In this document: positions 27,174 to 34,900 of the stretch, piece by piece
Numbering within the stretch: the first letter of the stretch is position 1
How the letters are laid out: every line of letters begins with the position of its first letter
DNA from: JAKFWF01 sp963741505
GTDB taxonomy: Bacteria > Pseudomonadota > Alphaproteobacteria > Rhizobiales > Hyphomicrobiaceae
Reading direction: 5' to 3'
Assembly: GCA_963741505.1 (NCBI GenBank)
Contig: CAVUIJ010000013.1
Location: 62,001-126,000 of the forward strand
Length of the DNA: 64,000 bases
Position numbers and translations under genes: made by a program
Notes under the pieces: generated by a model
What the model was told of the DNA's origin: nothing
The model's input: only the letters and a program-made list of their open reading frames with translations
Databases searched by the model: none

Positions 27174-27776
27174 CATTTGTGGCCGGCGTTTCAGGTTCTG
27201 CGCCTGAGTGCCGGCTAGGGTTCAGTTAAGCCATACTTGGCGGGTGTTTGTGTTTGTGATGCCAGTGCAGAAGATCCGCGCGCCGTCGCTCTGGCTTGGC
27301 AACCATCTCACGGTGCGAATGCGTTGGTCGGTGACTTGTGACGGACTGCTGATGAAGGCGCTTCAGCATTGGCCTCTCCATCTTCGCTGCTTTTGCAACG
27401 ACCCAGCGCCATGGCAAAGACCACGCGTCGACCAGCGCGTGAGCGAATGCTCGTGCGCCGGTTTGGCTGTAGTCCGCTTTGCGATGGGAGTTGCTGCTCG
27501 GGACAGGAACGCGGATCTCCCGCGCGTTTTATGCCGACGGACGCTTCGAGTGGCGGTCCGGTCCAAGTCCGCCTCGCGTGCCGCCGGATCGAAGTGCCGG
27601 TGCTCACAATCAAGTAGGCTAGTTTCGTTCAGATGCTGCAAGGCGTTGAGGGCCATTAGCTCTGACGCGCACTCCGCACAGGTGAAAACCCCCAAGTAGG
27701 GCTTGACCCGTGGCTGAAATCTCTCCCAGCGGTTGCAATCTAAGCGATTCGCCCGCCGCCTATTCCAGACATTTGC
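27174..27776. other. 603-bp gap with possible remnant of a Cys-rich protein gene on the minus strand
   Basis: No confident gene. On the minus strand (about 27740 down to 27530) an open frame gives VKPYLGVFTCAECASELMAL and then LNETSLLDCEHRHFDPAA. It contains a CxxC and a later C-x-H-x-H and looks more protein-like than random translation. It has no good start codon or ribosome binding site and its C-terminal half is Arg-rich, as in shadow frames. It may be a decayed zinc-ribbon gene or chance. Plus-strand frames here look spurious. Confidence 0.25.
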
Positions 27777-28649
27777 TTAGCGCGGCACGATCAAGCGAAG
27801 CTGTGGCCCGTCGGCATCGATCGTGAGCGGGGTGGCGCCGAACCGGTCGCCATCGAGTTGCACCGGCACTGCCTTCGGCGCCGTCACCCGGACCGATCGG
27901 GCGGGAATAGCCGTGACCCGCCGATTGTCGGCTGCAGTCAGCCGGCCCTGGGCCAGTCGTAACATCTGCGCGAACAGTGCCCGCCGGGTGGGCGCGCGGA
28001 TCACGATCGCCTCCAGGCCTGGCGTGAAGATCGAGCCGCGCGGAGTCAGTTGGAAGCTGCCGCCGTAATGGCGGGCGTTGGTCACGATCAACCAGTTGGC
28101 GGCATAGGGGCTGCCGTCGATCTCGATTTCGAGCTCATCGACCGGTGGCCGCCAGGCCTGAACGACCGCGTGTGCATACGCCGCCCGGCCCAATCGGCGC
28201 TTCAGCCGCTGGTCGAGTGCCGCCACGGTGCGACCGTCGAAGCCAATTCCGGCCATCAAGAAGAAGGCTGCGCCATTGGCGCGGGCGCCGTGAATGATCG
28301 CGACCGGGCCGTCCAGCAAGGTATCGACCACGGCCGGGGGGGTCAGCTGCAGACCGATCTCCCGCGCCAACACATTGCCGGTGCCGAGCGGGATCACGCC
28401 CATCGGGATCTCGAAGTCACCAATGATGCCGGCAACCTGGCGGACCGTACCGTCGCCGCCGGCCGCCACGACGACGTCGTGGCTCGCAGCTGCCGCACGC
28501 ACCGCTGCTGCCGCCGCCTCTGGATCGACATGCTCGACGACGGTCGCGACCGCGCCGCGGCTGGCGAGCCCGTCGACGACCTTGGCGAAGAAGCGATAGC
28601 GGGGGACGCCCGCCGTGGGATTGAAGACGATAAGAAAACGTCGGCGCAT
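27777..28649 (-). CDS. Diacylglycerol/lipid kinase family protein
   Basis: 290 residues from ATG 28649 (a GTG two codons upstream is also possible). The catalytic domain motif VVVAAGGDGTVRQVAG lies near residue 64, preceded by FLIVFNPTAG and followed by MGVIPLGTGNVLAREIGL. The C-terminal beta-sandwich is present (AAFFLMAGIGFDGRTV, FTPGLEAIVIRAP). These features define the DagK/YegS/LCB5 family, which phosphorylates diacylglycerol or other lipid alcohols at the cytoplasmic face of the membrane. Which lipid is used here cannot be told. It is transcribed away from amiC and lies 37 bp beyond the rpoH terminator, so it probably has its own promoter. Confidence 0.88.
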   Translation of the reverse strand: MRRRFLIVFNPTAGVPRYRFFAKVVDGLASRGAVATVVEHVDPEAAAAAVRAAAASHDVVVAAGGDGTVRQVAGIIGDFEIPMGVIPLGTGNVLAREIGLQLTPPAVVDTLLDGPVAIIHGARANGAAFFLMAGIGFDGRTVAALDQRLKRRLGRAAYAHAVVQAWRPPVDELEIEIDGSPYAANWLIVTNARHYGGSFQLTPRGSIFTPGLEAIVIRAPTRRALFAQMLRLAQGRLTAADNRRVTAIPARSVRVTAPKAVPVQLDGDRFGATPLTIDADGPQLRLIVPR

Positions 28650-28685
28650 TGCCACAGCCTAAAGCCACGGATGCGGCGCGCTGGC

Positions 28686-28724
28686 AAACAAAATCCCCGC
28701 CGATCGGTATGATCGGCGGGGATT
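28686..28724 (-). terminator. Rho-independent terminator after rpoH
   Basis: On the minus strand AATCCCCGCCGATC pairs perfectly with GATCGGCGGGGATT (28692-28705 with 28711-28724, 5-nt loop) and is followed by TTTGTTT. It lies about 30 bp after the rpoH stop. Confidence 0.9.
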
Positions 28725-28752
28725 GTCATTGTCCATGGTCCGGTGCGATCGA

Positions 28753-29643
28753 TCAGTGCGGCGCGGGCAGCGACGCCTTGGCCGCCGACTGCACCGCCTT
28801 CTGCACCTTCTCGAACGCCCGCACCTCGATCTGCCTGATGCGCTCGCGACTGACGCCAAACTCAGCCGACAGCTCCTCGAGTGTCGCCGGATCCTCGGCC
28901 AGACGGCGCGCCTCGAAAATGCGCCGCTCTCGGTCGTTGAGCGAAGCCATTGCCTTCGACAGGTAGCCGCGACGCTGGTCGAGTTCCTCATTCTCGGCGA
29001 AGCGCTCGCCCTGATCGGGGGTCTCATCGACCAGCCAATCCTGCCACTCGCCGCCGCCTTCCATGTCGTTGCGCACCGGCGCATTGAGCGATGAGTCGCC
29101 GCCCAGGCGCCGGTTCATGGAGATCACGTCCTCCTCGGGCACTCCGAGCCTGGTCGCGATCGCCTTGACGTGCTCGGGCTTCAAGTCGCCCTCTTCGAGC
29201 GCCTGCAACTGGCCCTTGGTGCGTCGCAGATTGAAGAACAGCTTTTTCTGTGCCGCGGTGGTGCCCATCTTCACCAGGCTCCACGAACGCAGGATGTATT
29301 CCTGGATCGAGGCGCGGATCCACCACATGGCATAGGTGGCAAGGCGGAAGCCCTTGTCGGGCTCGAAACGCTTCACCGCCTGCATAAGGCCGACGTTGCC
29401 CTCCGATATCACTTCGCCGATCGGCAGGCCGTAGCCGCGGTAGCCCATGGCGATCCGGGCGACGAGCCGCAAATGCGACGTCACCAGCCGTTCGGCGGCA
29501 TCCGAATCGGAGTGTTCCTTCCAGCGCTTGGCCAGCATATATTCTTCGTTCGGCTCCAGCATCGGAAAGCGGCGGATTTCGTCGAGATACCGGGCGAGAC
29601 CAACTGAACCGCCCGCCAGTGTGGGAAGCGCCTTGGTTGCCAT
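28753..29643 (-). CDS. rpoH: RNA polymerase sigma-32 factor RpoH
   Basis: A 296-residue alternative sigma factor for heat-shock genes. ATG 29643 (MATKALP) is chosen. Region 2 is clear (SHLRLVARIAMGYRGYGLPI, GFRLATYAMWWIRASIQEYI). The RpoH box AQKKLFFNLRRTK, diagnostic for sigma-32, separates it from region 3. Region 4.2 shows TLEELSAEFGVSRERIRQIE, the -35-binding helix-turn-helix. The acidic GGGEWQDWLVDETP segment is also typical of alphaproteobacterial RpoH. Its own terminator follows, and a strong stem-loop lies in the 5' leader. The divergent groEL paralogue elsewhere in the window is a possible but untested target. Confidence 0.95.
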   Translation of the reverse strand: MATKALPTLAGGSVGLARYLDEIRRFPMLEPNEEYMLAKRWKEHSDSDAAERLVTSHLRLVARIAMGYRGYGLPIGEVISEGNVGLMQAVKRFEPDKGFRLATYAMWWIRASIQEYILRSWSLVKMGTTAAQKKLFFNLRRTKGQLQALEEGDLKPEHVKAIATRLGVPEEDVISMNRRLGGDSSLNAPVRNDMEGGGEWQDWLVDETPDQGERFAENEELDQRRGYLSKAMASLNDRERRIFEARRLAEDPATLEELSAEFGVSRERIRQIEVRAFEKVQKAVQSAAKASLPAPH

Positions 29644-29668
29644 CTGATTTCCAGTCCCTTTCGACCCC

Positions 29669-29697
29669 AACAGAGGACCGCGAAGCGCGCCTCTGTT
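29669..29697 (-). promoter_or_regulatory. Stem-loop in the rpoH 5' leader
   Basis: Read on the minus strand: AACAGAGG-CGCG-CTT-CGCG-GT-CCTCTGTT. It has an 8-bp perfect outer stem and a 4-bp inner stem with a 3-nt loop, 25 bp before the rpoH ATG. No T-run follows, so it is not a terminator. It does not pair with the ribosome binding site as in ROSE elements. It could act on mRNA stability, or on translation if larger structures form. Just upstream lies GTAACA-ATTC-GTAACA, a direct repeat. Confidence 0.5.
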
Positions 29698-29928
29698 ACG
29701 AATTGTTACAGCTTGTGATAGTCAAGCATGGCAGCAGCGTGGCGCAATGTTGACGTTTCGGCTAACATGCCACCTGTGGTTGTCATCAGCCATTCATTCG
29801 CGCTGCCTGACAGATCGCCGACGCACAGCTCTCAATCTATCAACGTTCGATCAAGCTCCTTCCGGCGGTCGGACCTAGCTTAGATCCAATGTTCCGCTTT
29901 TATGAACTAATGTCGGTCCAAAGGCTTT

Positions 29929-30936
29929 TCAAGATCCACGCAGCGCCTCTATCAGACGCGCGAGATCGGCAGATGGTTCACTCTTGAACCGCAGTTTGTT
30001 GCCCGTAATCGGGTGTTCGAAGCCGAGCACCGCGGCGTGCAGGGCCTGACGGCCGAGGTCCTTGAGAGCTGCGGCCGCGGCCGCGCCAAGCTTTGACCGG
30101 CGGGTCGCGAAGCCGGCACCATAGACCGGATCGCCGAGCAGCGGATGGCCAACGTGGGCCATGTGCACGCGAATTTGATGGGTCCGGCCGGTTTCCAGAT
30201 GCAGTCGCACCAGAGTGACCAGCCGTGCGAACACCTCCTCGACCAGATAATGCGTGACCGCCCGGCGGCCGTGATTGCCCCGCGACACCGCCATCCGCGT
30301 GCGCTGCGTCGTACTACGACCAAGGGGCGCATCGATGCTGCCCTTTGGGCTGTCGAGCTGCCCCCAGACGAGGGCGATATATTCGCGCTGCAGGCGGCCA
30401 TCGAGCCCGTGCGCCGCGAACTGCTCGGAAAGCCCGGCGTGGGCGGCGTCGGTCTTGGCGACAACCAGCAGCCCCGAGGTATCCTTGTCCAGCCGATGCA
30501 CGATGCCTGGTCGCCGGACCCCGCCGATGCCGGACAGGCTGTCGCCGCAATGCGCGATCAGGGCATTGACCAGCGTGCCGTCGGCATTGCCCGAGCCGGG
30601 ATGCACGACGAGACCGGCCGGCTTGTCGATCACCAACAAGTGCTGGTCCTCGTAGACGACTGCAAGCGGAATATCCTGGGGCACGGGATCGGCTGCAACA
30701 ACCGCCGGTACGCGCACCGATAGCGCCTCCCCCGGCCGCACCTTGCGGGCGCCGTCATCCACGACAACCTCATCCACACACACTGCTCCAGCCTTGATCA
30801 GAGCTTGCAGCCGGGCTCGGCTGAACTGCGGCAGCCTGACGGCCATGATGCGGTCGAGGCGCTGGCCTGCATCCTCGGTCGCAACCGTGACCTGCAGCGG
30901 CTGAATCACGTCATCTTGCATCGCGCGCGCCGCCAT
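29929..30936 (-). CDS. rluD: Ribosomal large subunit pseudouridine synthase, RluD type
   Basis: A 335-residue RluA-family pseudouridine synthase from ATG 30936 (MAARAMQDDV). The N-terminal S4 RNA-binding domain covers residues about 18-80 (QRLDRIMAVRLPQFSRARLQ). The catalytic domain has DKPAGLVVHPGSGN, the active-site Asp in RRPGIVHRLDKDTSGLLVVA, and LETGRTHQIRVHMAHVGHPL. RluD modifies helix 69 of 23S rRNA. RluD and RluC share this architecture. The HPGSGN and GIVHRLDKDTSG segments favour RluD. It is divergent from the DUF6476 gene, with only 44 bp between starts, so the promoters overlap. Confidence 0.9.
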   Translation of the reverse strand: MAARAMQDDVIQPLQVTVATEDAGQRLDRIMAVRLPQFSRARLQALIKAGAVCVDEVVVDDGARKVRPGEALSVRVPAVVAADPVPQDIPLAVVYEDQHLLVIDKPAGLVVHPGSGNADGTLVNALIAHCGDSLSGIGGVRRPGIVHRLDKDTSGLLVVAKTDAAHAGLSEQFAAHGLDGRLQREYIALVWGQLDSPKGSIDAPLGRSTTQRTRMAVSRGNHGRRAVTHYLVEEVFARLVTLVRLHLETGRTHQIRVHMAHVGHPLLGDPVYGAGFATRRSKLGAAAAAALKDLGRQALHAAVLGFEHPITGNKLRFKSEPSADLARLIEALRGS

Positions 30937-30980
30937 CTCGGTGCCTTGCCGACAACGGCGCAGCAATGCTACGTGGCGGC

Positions 30981-31379
30981 ATGACCACGCAAAATCCCCG
31001 CCCCGTCGAAGACCACAGGCCGCCGGCAGCATCATTGTTCGGCGATGTCAACCTCTCCAGTCCGCAGGTGCGGGCGTTGCGCATTGCCATAATCGTCATG
31101 AGCATCCTGATCGTGATGGGGCTGGTGGCAGTCGTTGGCCGCATCATATACCTGATAACCAAGCCAGCGGCGCAAGTCTCCGCGAGTACGGGCGCATTGG
31201 TGCCGGAGGTGACAGCGACACTGCCGTCCGGCGCCCATGTCAGAAACGTCACCTTGCAGGGTGACAGGCTGGCGATTCATTACGATACGGCGGCCGGCAC
31301 CGGTATCGCCGTCATCGACCTCGTTTCCGGCCGGACGCTGAGCCGTGTTCACCTAGCCCCTGATCCGCCGAAACCTTGA
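30981..31379 (+). CDS. DUF6476-like membrane-anchored protein
   Basis: A 132-residue protein from ATG 30981. An N-terminal cytoplasmic segment (RPPAASLFGDVNLSSPQVRA) is followed by one membrane helix at about residues 35-60 (IAIIVMSILIVMGLVAVVG). A periplasmic beta-rich domain follows (VTLQGDRLAIHYDTAAGTGI, VIDLVSGRTLSRVHL). The layout matches the small DUF6476 family often found next to rluD in Alphaproteobacteria; that name is from memory. Function unknown. About 200 bp separate it from rpmH. Confidence 0.7.
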   Translation: MTTQNPRPVEDHRPPAASLFGDVNLSSPQVRALRIAIIVMSILIVMGLVAVVGRIIYLITKPAAQVSASTGALVPEVTATLPSGAHVRNVTLQGDRLAIHYDTAAGTGIAVIDLVSGRTLSRVHLAPDPPKP

Positions 31380-31579
31380 CCTCCTCCGGCACCGCCGATC
31401 GATCCCGACACCGCCTCTCGCGAATTGACTTCACCTGGCGCGGTCCCTATAAGCGGCCACCTCAGACGAACGCGCGCCCCGGAGCCGAATGGTCGGATTC
31501 GGGAGCGTTGTCGTGTTTCTATCATGGTTGCCTGCGCGGCGCGCGCGCCTGGCGACATTCATTCTGGAGACGGTGTGCC

Positions 31580-31714
31580 GTGAAACGTACCTATCAACCG
31601 AGCAAGCTCGTTCGCAAACGCCGCCACGGCTTCCGCAAGCGCAGCGAGACCGTCGGCGGCTTGCGCGTCCTTGCCCGCCGGCGTGCCAAAGGCCGCAAGC
31701 GACTTTCAGCCTGA
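31580..31714 (+). CDS. rpmH: 50S ribosomal protein L34
   Basis: A 44-residue protein that starts with GTG 31580 (GGAG 12 bases upstream): MKRTYQPSKLVRKRRHGFRK, ending in RRRAKGRKRLSA. This is a complete L34, unmistakable in sequence and length. It sits at the head of the conserved rpmH-rnpA-yidC-engB cluster, which in many Alphaproteobacteria is not next to dnaA. rnpA starts 15 bp later. The frame extends upstream to 31376, but that part is not ribosomal. Confidence 0.97.
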   Translation: MKRTYQPSKLVRKRRHGFRKRSETVGGLRVLARRRAKGRKRLSA

Positions 31715-31728
31715 TTTCGGCGGCGGCC

Positions 31729-32158
31729 GTGGCCAGTCCCTCGCGCGGTCTGGTCATGCTGCAGCGACGCCGCGAATTCCTGCGGATCCGCAACGGCCTG
31801 CGCTGGTCGAGCCGCGGCGTTCGTCGTCGAAGCGAAATCACGCGAAGGCTGGGTTTCGCCGGCGCCGGTCGCGCCGGGCATCACCCGGTTCGGATTGACC
31901 GTCACCAAGCAGTTGGGCAATGCGGTCACGCGCAATCGGATCAGGCGGCGACTGCGATCGGCGCTACAACAAATCGCACCGAGGTGCGCGAGGCCGGGCT
32001 TCGATTACGTGGTGATCGCGCGCGCCGAGGCCGGAACCATCCTGTTCGCGCGCCTCGTCTGCGAATTGGAGGCCGCCTTGACCGGCGTGCATAGCGGCCC
32101 GAGGCAACCGGGCAGCGGCAGGCGCGGGCGCACCGGCGGGAAATCTTCGCAATCGTGA
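31729..32158 (+). CDS. rnpA: Ribonuclease P protein component (apparent frameshift)
   Basis: Protein subunit of RNase P, which trims tRNA 5' leaders; about 142 residues when joined. The N-terminus (GTG 31729 or ATG 31756) reads VMLQRRREFLRIRNGLRWSS in frame 1. From about 31820 the match is in the +1 frame: VVEAKSREGWVSPAPV, then GLTVTKQLGNAVTRNRIRRR, which contains the RNR motif that contacts the RNA subunit, and the C-terminal helix. Removing one G from GGCGTTCGTCGTCG gives SRGFVVEAK, as expected. RnpA is essential, so a true frameshift is very unlikely. This is the best internal evidence that indels in the window are sequencing errors. Confidence 0.9.
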
Positions 32159-32289
32159 TCCGTGACCACTGGCGTGCAGACACAAAACTCGGCACATAGG
32201 CGGCGACCGATCACAGCGTGCGCGTGGGCATGACCACATTTTTCGGGATCGCCGCGCGCAAGCGGGCGAACCCTCCAGCCGAGGCCTCG

Positions 32290-34227
32290 ATGCAAAGCCA
32301 ACAGCCTGAGCAGCAAAAGAACCTGATCCTCGCCATCGTGCTGTCGATGGCTGTCGTGTTCGGCTGGCAGTATTTCTATGCCGGACCGAAGCTCAAGGAA
32401 GAACAGGAGCGCTTGAAGCGCCAGCAGGCCGAGACGCAGCAGACACAGACCGCGTCACCCGGCACGCCGAGCGCGGCGCCCAGTGCTGCGACCGGCCAAC
32501 CGGCGGTGCCAGGCGTGGCGGCGGCGGCGGCGACGAAATCGCGCGAACAGGCGTTGACCGGCTCGCCGCGAGTGGCGATCGAAACGCCGTCGATCAAGGG
32601 CTCGATCGCGCTCAAGGGAGCCCGTTTCGACGACGTCACCTTCAAGAAATATCACGAGACGGTCGATCCGAAGAGCCCGAACGTCACGTTGTTCTCACCG
32701 GCCGATGCACCGCAGCCCTATTTTGCCGAATACGGCTGGGTCGCGGCCCCAGGCGTGACCCAGAAGCTGCCCGACCGCGACACGTTATGGATGCAGGCAA
32801 AGCCGGGCGCCTTGAGCCAGAGCCAACCGGTGACACTGACCTGGGACAATGGTCAGGGCCTGAAGTTCGTCCGCACCGTCGCGGTCGATGCCGACTACAT
32901 GTTCACGATCACCGATACCGTCGAGAACGGCACGGCCGGCGAAGTGACGCTCTATCCCTATGCCCGCATCCATCGCGTCGGCACGCCAACGGTGCAAGGA
33001 TACTACATCCTGCATGAAGGCCTGATCGGGTACGTTGGCGAAGCCGGACTGCAGGAACTGGCCTACGCCGACATGCTGAAGAGCGGTGGCGGCAAGACGA
33101 TCGAGAAGGCGAATAGCGGCTGGTTTGGCTTCACCGACAAATATTGGGCAGCGGCGCTCGTACCGGCCCAAGGCGACACCTATACCGCCAACTTCCGGGG
33201 CACCAAGACCGCGGCCGACGCCAAGGAAAGCTATCAGACCGACTACACGCTGCAGCCCCAGTCGATCGGCGCCGGCCAGAAAAAGACGGTTGAAGGCCGC
33301 CTGTTCGCGGGCGCCAAAAAGGTGCAGCTCATCCAAAACTATACCGATCACCTCAATATCAAGCGCTTCGACCTGATGGTCGATTGGGGCTGGTTCCACT
33401 TCATCACCAAGCCGATGTTCTGGGTCATCAGCTGGTTGTCCACGTTCCTCGGCAATTTTGGCCTCGCCATCCTGGCAGTGACCGTGCTCGTCAAGGCCGC
33501 CTTTTTCCCGCTCGCCAACAAGTCCTACGAGTCGATGGCGAAGATGAAGAAGCTGCAGCCGCAGATGGAAGCCCTGCGCGAACGCCACAAGGACGATAAG
33601 GCGGCGATGCAGAAGGAGCTGATGGGGCTCTACCAGAAGGAGAAGATCAACCCGATGGCCGGTTGCCTGCCGGTGCTGCTGCAGGTGCCGGTGTTCTTCT
33701 CGCTGTACAAGGTGCTGTTCGTGACGATCGACATGCGCCACGCGCCGTTCTACGGCTGGATCAAGGACCTGTCGGCGCCCGATCCGACCTCGCTGTTCAA
33801 TCTGTTCGGGCTGCTGCCGTACGCGGTTCCCGAGTTCCTGCAGATTGGTGTCTGGCCGCTGATCATGGGCGTCACGATGTGGGTCCAGATGCAGCTAAAC
33901 CCGAAGCAGCCCGATCCGACCCAGCAGATGATCTTCAACTGGATGCCGGTGATGTTCACCTTCATGCTGGGCTCGTTTCCAGTCGGCCTCGTCATCTACT
34001 GGGCCTGGAACAACCTGCTGTCGATCGGCCAGCAGTCGCTGATCATGAAGCGGCAAGGCGCCGAGATCCCGCTGCTGGAGAACATCGGCCTCGCAAAACT
34101 GTTCGGCGACGGCAAGAAAAAGCCGGATGCAAAATCCGACAGCACTACGATGGCCAAGCCGGACGCCAAGCCCGATGCGAAGTCGCCGACGCCGCCGGCC
34201 AAGCCGACCGAGAAGCCGAAGGCTTGA
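32290..34227 (+). CDS. yidC: Membrane protein insertase YidC
   Basis: A 645-residue insertase from ATG 32290 (MQSQQPEQQKNLILAIVLSM). It has the N-terminal helix, an Ala/Thr/Gln-rich linker, a large periplasmic P1 beta-sandwich (residues about 85-370) and the conserved 60KD_IMP core. The core starts near FHFITKPMFWVISWLSTFLG and includes SMAKMKKLQPQMEALRERHK, INPMAGCLPVLLQVPVFFSL and MPVMFTFMLGSFPVGLVIYW. The C-terminal tail is Lys/Pro-rich. It acts with SecYEG or alone to insert membrane proteins. The yidD gene usually found between rnpA and yidC is missing: only 131 bp separate them. engB follows with a one-base gap. Confidence 0.95.
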   Translation: MQSQQPEQQKNLILAIVLSMAVVFGWQYFYAGPKLKEEQERLKRQQAETQQTQTASPGTPSAAPSAATGQPAVPGVAAAAATKSREQALTGSPRVAIETPSIKGSIALKGARFDDVTFKKYHETVDPKSPNVTLFSPADAPQPYFAEYGWVAAPGVTQKLPDRDTLWMQAKPGALSQSQPVTLTWDNGQGLKFVRTVAVDADYMFTITDTVENGTAGEVTLYPYARIHRVGTPTVQGYYILHEGLIGYVGEAGLQELAYADMLKSGGGKTIEKANSGWFGFTDKYWAAALVPAQGDTYTANFRGTKTAADAKESYQTDYTLQPQSIGAGQKKTVEGRLFAGAKKVQLIQNYTDHLNIKRFDLMVDWGWFHFITKPMFWVISWLSTFLGNFGLAILAVTVLVKAAFFPLANKSYESMAKMKKLQPQMEALRERHKDDKAAMQKELMGLYQKEKINPMAGCLPVLLQVPVFFSLYKVLFVTIDMRHAPFYGWIKDLSAPDPTSLFNLFGLLPYAVPEFLQIGVWPLIMGVTMWVQMQLNPKQPDPTQQMIFNWMPVMFTFMLGSFPVGLVIYWAWNNLLSIGQQSLIMKRQGAEIPLLENIGLAKLFGDGKKKPDAKSDSTTMAKPDAKPDAKSPTPPAKPTEKPKA

Positions 34228-34228
34228 G

Positions 34229-34897
34229 GTGAAAACCGAGGCCGAGCCAGAGTTCACCCCAGAGCAGATCGCCGAGGGCGAGCGGCTGTTCGCCGGCAAT
34301 TGGCAATTTGTCCTCGGTGTTCCCGCACTCGAGCATTTGCCGCCCGCCGACCGGCCCGAGATCGCCTTCGCCGGCCGCTCCAACGTCGGCAAATCGAGCC
34401 TGATCAACGCCCTCGTCGATCAACGCACGCTGGCACGCACGTCAAACACCCCCGGCCGGACGCAGGAGCTGAACTACTTCCGCCCGCCCGATCAGGGTTC
34501 GGGCCGCCTGCTCTATCTCGTCGACATGCCGGGGTATGGCTTCGCGAAGGCGCCAAAGGCGAAGGTCGAGGCCTGGACCGGGCTGGTCAAAGAGTACCTG
34601 CGCGGCCGCGTGACCTTGAAGCGCGTGTTCCTGCTGATCGACGCCCGTCACGGCATCAAGGCGGTCGATCGCGAGATCATCAAGCTTCTGAACGAAGCGG
34701 CCGTGTCGTTCCAGGTCGTGTTGACCAAGGCCGACAAGATCAGCGCCGCAGCGCTCGTCAAGGTCAGCGAGGAGACGGCCGCAGCGTTGACGAGCGAACC
34801 TGCCGCCTATCCATCGGTAATCGTCACATCTGCCGAGCGTCGGCAGGGCATCGACCGCTTGCGCGCTACCATTGTCCAGGTCTGCAGTCCGACTTAG
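34229..34897 (+). CDS. engB: Ribosome biogenesis GTP-binding protein EngB (YihA/YsxC)
   Basis: A 222-residue GTPase. GTG 34229 is preferred: it lies one base after the yidC stop, and the alternative start at 34127 lies inside yidC. Motifs: G1 AGRSNVGKSSLINALV, G2 TPGRTQELNYFR, G3 VDMPGYGFAKAPK, G4 TKAD (VVLTKADKIS), G5 VTSAERRQG. EngB takes part in 50S subunit assembly and is essential in many bacteria. The ribosome/secretion cluster ends here; the next gene is convergent, with 3 bp between stop codons. Confidence 0.93.
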   Translation: MKTEAEPEFTPEQIAEGERLFAGNWQFVLGVPALEHLPPADRPEIAFAGRSNVGKSSLINALVDQRTLARTSNTPGRTQELNYFRPPDQGSGRLLYLVDMPGYGFAKAPKAKVEAWTGLVKEYLRGRVTLKRVFLLIDARHGIKAVDREIIKLLNEAAVSFQVVLTKADKISAAALVKVSEETAAALTSEPAAYPSVIVTSAERRQGIDRLRATIVQVCSPT

Positions 34898-34900
34898 GCT

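Noticed and set aside
27149..27780. CRISPR array or phage remnant in the gene-poor gap
   Set aside because: No direct repeats with regular spacing, no integrase or structural gene sequence.
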